This document shows positions 54,776-64,000 of a stretch of 64,000 bases of DNA, piece after piece (position 1 is the stretch's first letter; each line of letters starts with the position of its first letter). Both the position numbers and the translations under genes were made by a program. The DNA lies in the NCBI GenBank assembly GCA_963691705.1, contig OY829541.1, positions 37,713,661 to 37,777,660 on the forward strand. Reading direction: 5' to 3'. The notes under the pieces were generated by a model. That model was not told where the DNA came from, did not search any database, and was given only the letters and a program-made list of their open reading frames with translations. This stretch comes from Viola odorata. Its lineage: Eukaryota > Streptophyta > Magnoliopsida > Malpighiales > Violaceae.

Positions 54776-55044
54776 ACCCTTATTTGGAGGGACCATTGGC
54801 TACCATCATTACAATCTCGACTAATCAGATCGCCTGAAATCTATTTGGCTCCCACCATGACAGTTTGCGAACTCATCAATACAGAGAACCATTGCTAGAA
54901 TAAACAGTTGATTGAGAGTGCGTTTACTTATGAAGAACAAACGGTTATTCCCTCTACTCCCATTAGCCTTTTTAATGCACATGATAGATTCGTCTAGGTG
55001 TTTACAAAAAATGGGCATTACTCTATAAAAAGTGGATATCAAAC
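54776..55044 (+). pseudogene. LINE C-terminal part before the Copia insertion
   Basis: LIWRDHWLPSLQSRLIRSP … and DRFV-VFTKNGHYSIKSGYQT match the zinc-binding reverse transcriptase tail of plant LINEs (zf-RVT type). TAG replaces the Trp codon after DRFV. It breaks at the CAAAC target site. Confidence 0.7.
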
Positions 55045-55637
55045 TGATGGGTCCAGCTCAATTATGCAACATGTGCACATGCCATCCATGCACCGTCAAC
55101 CACTTTTGGGTTGTCAACCATGGCTGCAAAGTCTTCATCCATGTGTTGCAGAATTCTTCATCCGTGAGCTGCAAAGTCTTGAACCATGTGCTGGAAAGTG
55201 TTCAACAATGTGCAGCTGCCACCAACCTTTTGAATTAATTAATGTCAAATAGTAACCTTGCACCATCTATAAATAGAGGGCTTTGGAATTCATTTCAGAG
55301 CAGAGAAAGCAATTGCAACGAAGGCAATTGAGGGTGAGTGCAAAGAGTGAGTAGAAAATAATTAGTTCCGGGTGAGAGTAATTATTTTCTCGGGTATACG
55401 GTATTCGGGTGTAATACCAAGAAAGTCAGGAGTACTTTGTAATATTTATTTTCTTTCAACCTCGGGGTGTTGAGAGTGTGTGAGGGAGTGAAACACTTGT
55501 GTTAATAAAATCTCTCCGTGGAAGTAGGTACAATTTTTGCCGAACCACGTTAAAAAATATCTGTGTCCTGATTCTAGCATTTTCTCTTTCGTTTATAATT
55601 TTGCTATATCAACCAGTGGGATCCGATTATCCCAACA
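55045..55637 (+). repeat. 5' LTR of the Copia element
   Basis: It begins TGATGGGTCC and ends CCCAACA; TATAAATA is at 55268-55275. The primer binding site TGGTAGCGGAGC follows at 55640-55651. Confidence 0.95.
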
Positions 55638-55686
55638 AGTGGTAGCGGAGCGAGGTTTCTCTTATTGGTTGGTTAGAAAATTATAA

Positions 55687-56535
55687 ATGGAAGAGGCTTC
55701 AGGATACATGATAAAATTGAAGTCCGGCAACTACTCCATTTGGAAGTCAAAAATGGAGGACCTCCTGTATGGTAAGGACTTGTTTTCTCCTGTAAAATTG
55801 GGGGACAACAAGCCAGAAAAGACAACTGATGAAGCTTGGGAAAAGGAGCATCGAAAAGCTCTTGGTATTATTCGACAATGGGTTGATATCAGCCTATATT
55901 CTCATGTGTCCAAAGAAGTCAACGCTAAAGTGTTGTGGGACAAACTCCAAACTTACTTCGAGAACACTACCGGCATGAACAAATTGTCAGCTCTCAACAG
56001 ACTCATCACTATGAGGTACAAAGAAGGCACGCCTGTCATTGAACACTTGAATGATGTTCAAGATGCTTTGAATCAGCTCGTTACTATGGGAATAAGCTTT
56101 GATGATGAGCTTCAAGGCTTGTATATTTTAAGCTCATTCCCAAGTAGCTGGGAGACGGTGACGATTACTATCCAGAGTACTGCACCAGGTGGCAAGGTTA
56201 CTGTAGATTGGGCAAAGCAAGGACTCTTTAATGAAGAGGCCAGACGCAGACAGACTACAAGTAATGAATCTCATGCCTTTGTCACGGAGAACAGAGGAAG
56301 GAGTATGGATAAAGGAGGTAGTAGACGTGGCAAGTCCAGAGGGAGATCTAAAGTCAAAGGAAAGTACAGATGCTTTCATTGTGACAAAGAAGGACACATG
56401 AAGAAAAATTGCAGAATCTGGAAGAAGGAGAAAGAAGAGAACCAGAGAAAAGGAGGAGATCAAAGCACTGCTGCAGTAGCCTCAGATGAGGTAATTATAA
56501 TTTTCTCAAATGAGGAAGAAGATTGCAGTGTGTAA
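55687..56535 (+). CDS. gag: Copia gag
   Basis: 282 codons from ATG 55687. The Gag core (YMIKLKSGNYSIWKSKMEDLLY … WDKLQTYFENTTGMNKLSALNRLITMRYKEG) resembles the UBN2/Copia-type Gag family. A basic Gly/Arg/Ser stretch and a CCHC zinc knuckle (CFHCDKEGHMKKNC, about residues 235-248) follow. The frame ends in TAA 56533-56535, beyond which the same frame runs on into protease. The TAA is probably a mutation (CAA), because Copia elements normally have one frame. It would leave a free Gag protein. Confidence 0.85.
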   Translation: MEEASGYMIKLKSGNYSIWKSKMEDLLYGKDLFSPVKLGDNKPEKTTDEAWEKEHRKALGIIRQWVDISLYSHVSKEVNAKVLWDKLQTYFENTTGMNKLSALNRLITMRYKEGTPVIEHLNDVQDALNQLVTMGISFDDELQGLYILSSFPSSWETVTITIQSTAPGGKVTVDWAKQGLFNEEARRRQTTSNESHAFVTENRGRSMDKGGSRRGKSRGRSKVKGKYRCFHCDKEGHMKKNCRIWKKEKEENQRKGGDQSTAAVASDEVIIIFSNEEEDCSV

Positions 56536-57738
56536 GATTCAAGTGCTGAGTGGGTAATTGACTCAGCAGCATCATATCATGCTACGCCAAACAAGGAGTT
56601 CTTCACCAACTACAAAGCAGGAGACTTTGGTCGTGTGAAGATGGGAAATGATAGCTTTGCTAGCATTGTGGGGATTGGTGATGTTTGTGTACAAACAAAC
56701 ATGGGTTGCACACTAACTCTGAAAGATGTGCGACATGTTCCAGATCTCCGGTTGAATCTGATTTCCACACATGTATTGGATCTTGCTGGTTTTCACAATA
56801 ATTTTGGTGATAAACAATGGAAACTCACCAAAGGTTCCTTGATTCTTGCAAGAGGAAAGCTTCGGAATACGTTGTACAGAACAGAAGTACAACCATTTGG
56901 GTCAGAGGTGAATGTTGCGGCAGATGAAGCTACACCAGAGTTGTGGCACCAGAGGCTAGCTCATATGAGTGAGAAGAGCTTGCAGATTTTGGCAAAGAAG
57001 TCTTACATCCACTTTGCCAAAGAGACAACTACAAATCCTTGTGATTACTGCTTATACGGAAAACAACACAGAGTTTCCTTTAGTAATGTTGCTACAAGGA
57101 AAAGTGATTTGTTAGAGTTGGTCCATTCGGATGTTTGCGGACCATTGGAGGAAGAGTCCGTTGGAGGTAGCAAATATTTTGTTACTTTTATTGATGATGC
57201 TTCGAGGAAGTTGTGGGTGTATTTTATTCGATCTAAAGATCAAGTCTTGCAATGCTTCAAAAGGTTTCACACTATGGTGGAGAGGGAGACTGGCAAACCA
57301 CTGAAGTGTCTCCGAACAGACAATGGTGGTGAGTACACATCAAAGGAGTTCGATAGCTACTGCTCAGGGCATGGTATCAGACATGAGAAGACTGTACCGG
57401 GTACTCCCCAACATAATGGTGTTGCAGAAAGATACAATCGAACCATTATGGAGAAAGCCAGAAGCATGCTAAAAATGGCTAATCTGTCAAAACCATTTTG
57501 GGGTGAAGCAGTTAACACTGCTTGCTATATCATCAACCGGTCACCATCAGCACCGCTGAATTTTGACATTCCAGAGAGAGTGTGGGCTGGTAAAGATGTG
57601 TCATACTCATACTTGAAAGTATTTGGGTGCAAAGCATTTGCACATGTACTTAAAGAAAAAAGGCAGAAGCTGGATGACAGAGCCATTCCATGCATTTTTC
57701 TCGGGTATGGAAATGAAGAATTTGGCTACAGACTCTAG
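56536..57738 (+). pseudogene. Copia protease and integrase
   Basis: It continues the gag frame. The protease has the active site WVIDSAASYHATP at 56551. Integrase follows with the zinc region (H … H … CDYCLYGK), the first Asp in LVHSDVCGPL, the second in LRTDNGGEYTS and Glu in QHNGVAERYN. It ends in TAG 57736-57738 after FGYRL; related proteins have Trp here (L-W-D-P), so a G-to-A change made the stop. Confidence 0.88.
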
Positions 57739-59694
57739 GATCCAGTAAAGAAGAAGATCATCAGGAGTAGAGATGTGGTGTTTCGTGAGAATGAGTTCTT
57801 TAAGGACTCAAAGGTGCCAGAAGAATCCAGTGGAGATTGTAGAGTGCCTAAAACCACATCAGTACCTCCTCCAACCCTTGAAGTGGATGACAGAGGAGAG
57901 ATCCAAGAAGGAGATGGGTACGAAGGTGAAATGGAAGGTGCTGAGCAAGGAGTGGGGGCAGATGCAGAGGAAGATGGTTATCCCCAACCACCAGATCCTG
58001 TCCCACTAGGAGAGCTAGTACCAGGACCTCTAGCTGCAGAATCTTCACCACAAATGTTTAGCAGATATGGGAGGCCAATCACCAAGAACAAAAGATACCC
58101 AGAATCAGAATGGGTCATGGTAACTGACGAGAGGGAGCCAGAGAGCTTCCATGATGTTCAGTCTCATCCCGAGAAAGATGAGTGGATGAAGGCAATGCAA
58201 GAAGAAATGAGTTCCTTGCATAAGAACCAGACCTATGAGCTTGTTGTTCTACCCAAAGGTAAGAAGACCTTGAAGAATAAATGGGTATACAAGCTAAAGA
58301 AAGATGGCGACAAAGTCGTGAAGCATAAAGCTCGGTTAGTGGTGAAGGGATTTACGCAGAAGAAAGGGATTGACTTTGACGAGATTTTCTCTCCAGTAGT
58401 GAAGAATAGTTCAATTCGAGCTGTTCTAGGTCTAGCAGCCAGTATGGACCTAGAAGTTGAGCAACTAGATGTGAAGACTGCATTCCTTCATGGTGACTTG
58501 GAGGAAGATATTTACATGGAACAACCTGAAGGGTTTCATGTGAAGGGAAAAGAGCACTTGGTTTGCAAGTTGCAGAAAAGTTTGTACGGACTGAAGCAAG
58601 CTCCAAGACAGTGGTACAAGAAGTTTGATTCGTTTATGGTAGATAACAATTATACCAGAACGAATGCAGACTCATGTGTTTATCACAAGACTTTCTCTGG
58701 AGGTGACTTCATCATCTTGTTGTTGTACGTGGATGACATGTTGATTGTTGGACAAAATGTTCAAGCTATCAACAAGTTGAAAAGGGATTTGTCTAAATCC
58801 TTTGACATGAAGGATCTAGGACCGGCTGATCAAATTTTGGGCATGAAGATTATTCGTGATAGGCAAAGAAAGAAAATTTGGCTGTCACAGGAGAAATATA
58901 TTGAACGAATCCTAGAGAGATTCAACATGAAAAATGCCAAGCCGGTTACTACACCTCTTGCTGGTCATTTCAAACTCAGTAAGAGATTATGTCCATCCAC
59001 CGAGGAGGAGAAATCAGAAATGGAATTAATTCCATATTCATCAGCTGTTGGGAGTCTGATGTATGCTATGGTGTGCACAAGACCGGATTTGGCTCATGCA
59101 GTTGGAGTTGTGAGCAGATTTCTATCCAATCCTGGAAAGGAACATTGGAAAGCGGTTCAGTGGATTTTCAAATACCTAAGAGGGAGTTCAAAAATGTGCT
59201 TGTGTTACGGGGGAGCTAATCCCGTTCTTGTAGGATATACCGACGCGGACATGGCTGGTGATGTTGACAACAGAAAGTCAACGTCGGGATACTTGTTTAC
59301 TTTTGCAGGGGGAGCTGTGTCATGGCAATCCCGACTGCAAAAATGTGTTGCTTTGTCCACGACAGAGGCAGAGTACATAGCCGCTGCGGAAGCTGGAAAA
59401 GAAATGATATGGTTTCAACGGTTCCTTCAAGAATTAAAACTCAATCAGAATGAGTATGTGATCTACTGTGATAGTCAAAGTGCAATTGACTTGAGCAAGA
59501 ATGCCATGTATCACAGTAGAACGAAGCACATTGATTTGAGGTATCACTGGATAAGAGATGTCGTCGATCAGAAATATTTCGAGATAAAGAAAATCCACAC
59601 CGACGATAATCCGGCTGATATGTTAACTAAGGTCGTACCTCGAGAAAAATTTGAGTTGTGCGCCAGTTCAACTGGCGTAGTTCTTCTGCAGTAA
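57739..59694 (+). pseudogene. Copia reverse transcriptase and RNase H
   Basis: The same frame continues DPVKKKIIRSRDVVF. Counted from 57775, the reverse transcriptase starts at about residue 150 (NQTYELVVLPKGKK), with KARLVVKGF, LDVKTAFLHGDLEEDIYMEQPEGF and the catalytic YVDD at 318-321. RNase H follows with YTDADMAGD-DNRKSTSGY, STTEAEYIA and CDSQSAIDLSKN. The end is STGVVLLQ. Apart from the missing upstream part this half is unbroken and probably still encodes a correct fold. Confidence 0.9.
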
Positions 59695-59731
59695 TAAGCT
59701 TTTATTCCCCTATGAGCTGGAGGGGGAGAAT

Positions 59732-60324
59732 TGATGGGTCCAGCTCAATTATGCAACATGTGCACATGCCATCCATGCACCGTCAACCACTTTTGGGTTG
59801 TCAACCATGGCTGCAAAGTCTTCATCCATGTGTTGCAGAATTCTTCATCCGTGAGCTGCAAAGTCTTGAACCATGTGCTGGAAAGTGTTCAACAATGTGC
59901 AGCTGCCACCAACCTTTTGAATTAATTAATGTCAAATAGTAACCTTGCACCATCTATAAATAGAGGGCTTTGGAATTCATTTCAGAGTAGAGAAAGCAAT
60001 TGCAACGAAGGCAATTGAGGGTGAGTGCAAAGAGTGAGTAGAAAATAATTAGTTCCGGGTGAGAGTAATTATTTTCTCGGGTATACGGTATTCGGGTGTA
60101 ATACCAAGAAAGTCAGGAGTACTTTGTAATATTTATTTTCTTTCAACCTCGGGGTGTTGAGAGTGTGTGAGGGAGTGAAACACTTGTGTTAATAAAATCT
60201 CTCCGTGGAAGTAGGTACAATTTTTGCCGAACCACGTTAAAAAATATCTGTGTCCTGATTCTAGCATTTTCTCTTTCGTTTATAATTTTGCTATATCAAC
60301 CAGTGGGATCCGATTATCCCAACA
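59732..60324 (+). repeat. 3' LTR of the Copia element
   Basis: 593 bases, one difference from the 5' LTR. TATAAATA is at 59955-59962. The purine tract at 59719-59731 precedes it. Confidence 0.95.
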
Positions 60325-60329
60325 CAAAC

Positions 60330-61253
60330 ATTAATGGCTCCCGAGGAACAACAATCGCAGTCCAATTTTACATGGTCAAGTCCTGGTGGTCCCTAGTTTA
60401 GAAGATGCATATACATCCGAAATCATTCATGTGGCGTTTATCCCATTATGCACTGCCAACAAGGAATAATCTAACTTATTGAGGTATAACATGGCAAGAT
60501 CAGCGCCTATTTATTCCGCAACTTCCTTTTTACTTCAACAGTCCAGTCATCTTCGCTGTTTGCGCACCCAATTTCATTGTTGCGTCAATTAAATTTTGGT
60601 GAATGGTTTCTCTCTCTCTCTCTCTCTCTCTTAGAGGTCCTTGCATTGTCTGAGTTTGAATTATTTATAGAAATCCTCTGGTCCACTTGGACGGCGCGGA
60701 ACAATGCTATTTTCCAACAGCGACACGAACTACCATAGGATATCCATAGCAGAGTTGGTCGCCTACTGTTTGAGTGTAGGGAAGCTACTGTTGGAATTCC
60801 CAAGACCGCTCTTAATAAAAGCAAACAAACTTAGGTAAAATGGCCTCGCCCCAGCTGGTGTTTTCTCTATAAGTTATGATGTTGTTGTTGATGTCTCAAA
60901 AGTGGCATTATGAGTAATAATTAGAGATAGTCACGGAATTGTCCTATGGTGTGGAGCACATACGTACAGTATATAGATCTTTTACTCCTGAAATTGTAGA
61001 AGCTATGGCTATACGATTGGGGCTAAAACTAGCTTCGGAACAAGCTCTCCGTCGTATCCAAGTAATCTTTGATTGTTTATCTGTGATCAATGTAGTTCAT
61101 GGAAGCCTTACTCCTCTCTCGGTAGTTGGTGTCATAATCCAGGACATACAATCTTTTGCTAGGTCCTTTTCATCCTGTTCGTTCTCCAATGTTTATCGCA
61201 ATGCGAATAAAGTCGCTCATGCCATGAGCAAACACGCATTGAATTCTCTTTAA
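60330..61253 (+). pseudogene. LINE zinc region and RNase H-like domain
   Basis: It resumes the text after the target site. A decayed zf-RVT region contains ALPTRNNLTY. At 60940-61253 the frame gives EAMAIRLGLKLASEQALRRIQVIFDCLSVINVVHGS … FSNVYRNANKVAHAMSKHAL, the RNase H-like domain (RVT_3 type) of plant LINEs. The Asp of DCLSV and the N-K-V-A-H motif are kept. A (TC)n run interrupts at 60609-60631. Confidence 0.78.
60609..60631. repeat. (TC)n microsatellite
   Basis: Eleven to twelve TC units, inside the LINE remnant. Confidence 0.95.
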
Positions 61254-61360
61254 TATCGAATCTGGGTTGGAGAATGTTCCAAGGAAATTTCTCCTATTAT
61301 TTTATCTGAATCTATCCATTTAATCAATGAAATTTTTCTCTTTCAAAAAATAAATATATA

Positions 61361-62511
61361 TTTTGTGGAACCAGTGCTTTATATCAATGAAAAAATGGTG
61401 AGAGATTTCCACCGATTGTCTTTGTTTTAACAACACTAATCTCTTATAACAAAAAGAAAGAACAAGTAGGAAAATAAAAAGAAATATTCCTTTTTTATAT
61501 GCAAACAATATTCTTTCTTTAAATTTAGTACGTAGAAATCACGACGGCCATGCATCATATATACTCACACAAGAGATATATTCCAACTTTGCTAAAGATA
61601 AATATTCTTTTAATCAAGTGACAACTTTTATGATCAAGTCTACTGGATAGGACGCACTACCATTTACATCCATTTATTCCCTCTCTTAATTTGCTCATTA
61701 ATCATTAGCATATCCATCCATACTCCTTTAAGAACATATTGTTATATATATATAATAAAATTCTCTTTGGAATATGCTTACCTTAATTAGTTCAATTTTA
61801 TGGAAAAGCCTGTTCGATCATTCTTAATTGATACCTGCTCCGCTATTGAAAACATGATGTTTTATATTATGTACAATTCTTTTCCGTTTTTAATGTATTC
61901 TTTTAAAGGAGGATGGATATTAGTTGCCTGAAGTTATAGGGTGCAATTTTTTATTTAAAAAATTTTAAAATATAACCTACTTAGTCATTAAAGTGGTCTA
62001 ATTATGAGAGGTTAGGAAGACGTCTCATAGATTATCGGCTAAAATATTTGTTAACAAATATACATACTTCTGTTTAAAAAAGGTAAAATATTTATCCATA
62101 CCCTACAATTAATCCAAATAATTTTTTATTAATAAATTAAATTATAAGTATTGTATTAAGAAACTTCTCCAAATTTTATAAATCTACTTATTTAGTAAGT
62201 ATACAGTGATTAAAACGGTCATAAAATGTTTGATTTTGAATCACGGCCGTATTAAAAATTAAACTAAGGTATATAATCAACACATTTCCAATTAAAATTA
62301 CTACACCCTTGATTGTGAATATCAATCAATTGCTTGTTGAACCTATGAATTGCTGTAGAATACTCCAAATTTGGAGTCATAAATATACTTAATTATATTA
62401 TATTTATATTTTATATATTATTTATATATATATATTATCATATATATTATCTTTTTATCTTTTATTATATTTTTTATTATATTTTTAATATATTTATATT
62501 ATATATTTTGA
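61361..62511. other. AT-rich intergenic DNA
   Basis: No ORF or RNA gene that I can support. 62390-62510 is nearly pure A/T with TATATT words. Confidence 0.6.
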
Positions 62512-62667
62512 GTTTTATAAAATGTTCTTGATGGAAAAAAATGTGAATGAAAAATCTCGCTAAATTGAATTGGGTCCATGAATTGAAGAAATAGTGAGAA
62601 TTCTTGATGTCTATCTCAATATCTCTTTCAATTAGAAAATTCATAATTTGAATCGATGTCCTTTCAT
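62512..62667 (-). pseudogene. ycf2: Plastid-derived ycf2 start fragment (NUPT)
   Basis: On the minus strand ATG at 62665-62667 begins MKGH-FK, and after a small insertion the text [14 protein letters not shown] … [14 protein letters not shown] follows the known N-terminus of plastid Ycf2. Stops and a frameshift show it is not functional. Together with the trnI fragment to the right it keeps the order and divergent direction of the plastid inverted repeat, so it is one piece of transferred plastid DNA. Confidence 0.88.
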
Positions 62668-62753
62668 TGATTTTTCCTAATTGCATTGATTTATTTTAAA
62701 GATTTCATTTCAATTGAAAATTTATTATTCATCATGTACGAGGATCCCGCCAA

Positions 62754-62777
62754 GCATTCATGGCTGAATGGTTAAAG
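62754..62777 (+). pseudogene. trnI-CAU: Plastid-derived trnI-CAU, 5' fragment (NUPT)
   Basis: GCATTCATGGCTGAATGGTTAAAG matches the first 24 bases of plastid trnI-CAU with one change. The anticodon and 3' half are missing, so it marks the right end of the plastid insertion. The 86 bases between this and ycf2 fit the plastid spacer. Confidence 0.82.
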
Positions 62778-63061
62778 TAGGATCAAATAGTTTTTTTTAC
62801 CTCTTTTCTTCCACACACTTTTCTAATCTCGTATTCTTTTTATCCCAATCTATTTGTATTTCACCCCTGTATGGAGAGTGAAGAAAATTGAAAGAAGATG
62901 GTGAAGGTTATTAATATATGGTTAGCGAGTTATGATTAATGAAAAAAAGAATGAAAAAAAATATTTCCTCAAAACTCATCAAAAACATATGAATAAATAT
63001 ACCTAGTCTTCAAATTGAAATTAATTACTGAAAGAATATTCTTAGGAACCACAAAAAGAAA

Positions 63062-63066
<5 letters not shown>
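62778..63066. other. Intergenic DNA
   Basis: No gene, RNA or repeat that I can support. Confidence 0.6.

Positions 63067-63116
<50 letters not shown>
63067..63116. repeat. (AT)n microsatellite
   Basis: About 25 uninterrupted AT units. Confidence 0.97.
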
Positions 63117-63118
<2 letters not shown>

Positions 63119-64000
63119 CATTATTAGTAGGGGAAAAAAAGCATTAATTAGTGTGTTGAAGAATCATTTCAACATGAACTTAATAAAAACCAGGCTGGTT
63201 CTGGGCCGGGATGTTCACTGTACGTGTGTACATTTCTAGTTTGGGTTGGTTTTAACTTTTAAATTGACATGGGCTTTCAAGCTCTGGTCTTCTTTAAGAA
63301 AGAAGCTTTACTACGGCCCATTTATAGCCCATTTATACATCATGTCCAATTCCCATGCCTTCTTTAAGTCCGGTTTTGAGAAATTGTCACGAAAACTGTT
63401 TCTTCTTTCTTTTTCTTTTTCTTACTATTTTCTTGATTTGTTAGATTGTAATGCTCGGTTAGGTTGCACGAGGGAGGGAAATGCCCTTACGTAAGAAGCT
63501 GGGGACCGTGATGATAGAAAACTAAGGCCTCAAATTAATAAATTTTGCTCTTTCTTTTCTTTAAGTAAAATGTAGAAGTAAAAAAACAAAAATCCCATCA
63601 AAATACACCGATCCAAAATTGTTGGATAATTTTTAAAAAATGCCTTACTCGGCAGAATTCTAATCCGTACCGAATATTTGAATGCTCACCCTAGGTAATT
63701 TGCCTTTAGAGAAATAACAAAAAGTACTATAACAAATAAAAATTTGTTGCAGAAATTGAAGTGAGATAAATAAGTGCATGACTTCTGTTTTTGTTTGCAA
63801 TATTTATGATGAAATTCTTACATGCCTCTTATTGAGGGCGAATGAAGAATATTAAGGATCTGATAGTTCAGTAGTGAAGGAGATGTCTTTTGATCAAGAT
63901 GGTCCTCAAAATGTCTTCAGATTAAAAATCATTTACACATCACCACCACGCACTTTTTGGTGCAATTATACAGCAGCTAGCAGCTAGCAGCTAGCAGTAG
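63117..64000. other. Intergenic DNA to window end
   Basis: Short plus frames (63246-63494) lack any family resemblance. The window closes with three CAGCTAG units (63974-63994). Confidence 0.6.

Larger units (their letters stand above)
55045..60324 (+). mobile_element. Young Ty1/Copia element (Tork/TNT1-like)
   Basis: The LTRs at 55045-55637 and 59732-60324 are both 593 bases and differ at one base that I can see (C at 55301, T at 59988). The target duplication CAAAC is at 55040-55044 and 60325-60329. The gag-pol frame is complete in domains but has two stop codons. The purine tract GGAGGGGGAGAAT precedes the 3' LTR. It is the most recent insertion in the window together with the Ogre-like array. 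Confidence 0.95.
52270..61360 (+). mobile_element. Decayed LINE (L1-type non-LTR element), 5'-truncated
   Basis: Pieces in order: reverse transcriptase (52290-53720), the link WRDHWLPSL (54776-54810), a zinc-binding region before RNase H (54930-55044, 60330-60560), RNase H-like domain (60880-61253) and an A-rich end (61330-61360, TTTCAAAAAATAAAT). A solo LTR (53725-54770) and a Copia element (55045-60324) interrupt it. Stops and shifts are frequent. Confidence 0.8.

Noticed and set aside
62477..62686. Minus ORF of 69 codons as a host gene
   Set aside because: The sequence is a frameshifted start of plastid ycf2 joined to AT-rich flanking DNA.
63015..63494. Possible small genes near the window end
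   Set aside because: One frame is read through the (AT)n repeat and the other has no family resemblance or promoter context.

Overview
This window looks like nuclear DNA of a flowering plant. I see no intact host gene. About 60 of the 64 kb is transposable elements of plant-specific types, nested inside one another, plus one piece of plastid DNA (ycf2 start and trnI-CAU). The presence of a CRM-type chromovirus fits a heterochromatic, possibly pericentromeric position, but that is inference.

Layout. (1) 1-35345: one Ty3/gypsy element of the Tat lineage on the minus strand ('Tat-M'). Its 5' LTR is at 34840-35345 and its 3' end lies beyond base 1. Three later insertions split it: a non-autonomous LTR element at 2793-8973 (target duplication GGTAC) in the last codons of pol; a CRM-type chromovirus at 13174-20574 (target duplication GTTAC) in gag; and a 13.7 kb Ogre-like tandem array at 20770-34505 that replaced about 1.2 kb of gag. 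(2) 35346-36102: an older Ogre-type LTR end and unassigned DNA. (3) 36103-49378: a second Tat-lineage element on the plus strand ('Tat-P'), bounded by LTRs and the target duplication CCTTC. Most of its pol is deleted, but it carries a large block of antisense ORFs between pol and the 3' LTR. (4) 49379-52265: a decayed Copia gag on the minus strand, split by Tat-P and by an unassigned repeat block with direct and inverted copies. (5) 52270-61360: a decayed LINE (L1 type), split by a solo LTR (53725-54770) and a very young Copia element (55045-60324, target duplication CAAAC). (6) 61361-64000: AT-rich intergenic DNA with microsatellites and the plastid fragment at 62512-62777.

How it works together. 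In the Tat elements, sense gag-pol copies the element. The antisense block holds up to four ORFs: two diverged relatives of the plant 'putative gypsy type transposon' family, one acidic ORF and one 129-codon ORF. Three of these ORFs have their own TATA-like box. The non-autonomous element has no enzymes and would need proteins supplied in trans. All polyproteins in the window are broken by stops, frameshifts or deletions. Many of the stops can be explained by C-to-T change at CAA, CAG or CGA codons (or G-to-A at TGG), as expected from decay of methylated cytosine.

The observations most worth a second look are: the Ogre-like array, 1.53 units long, without target duplication, which looks like an integrated concatemer or circle; the multi-gene antisense block of the Tat elements; a 46-base hairpin motif shared by the LTRs of two different element families at the same distance from the TATA box; and paired stem-loops in the non-autonomous element whose stems differ in sequence but keep pairing.
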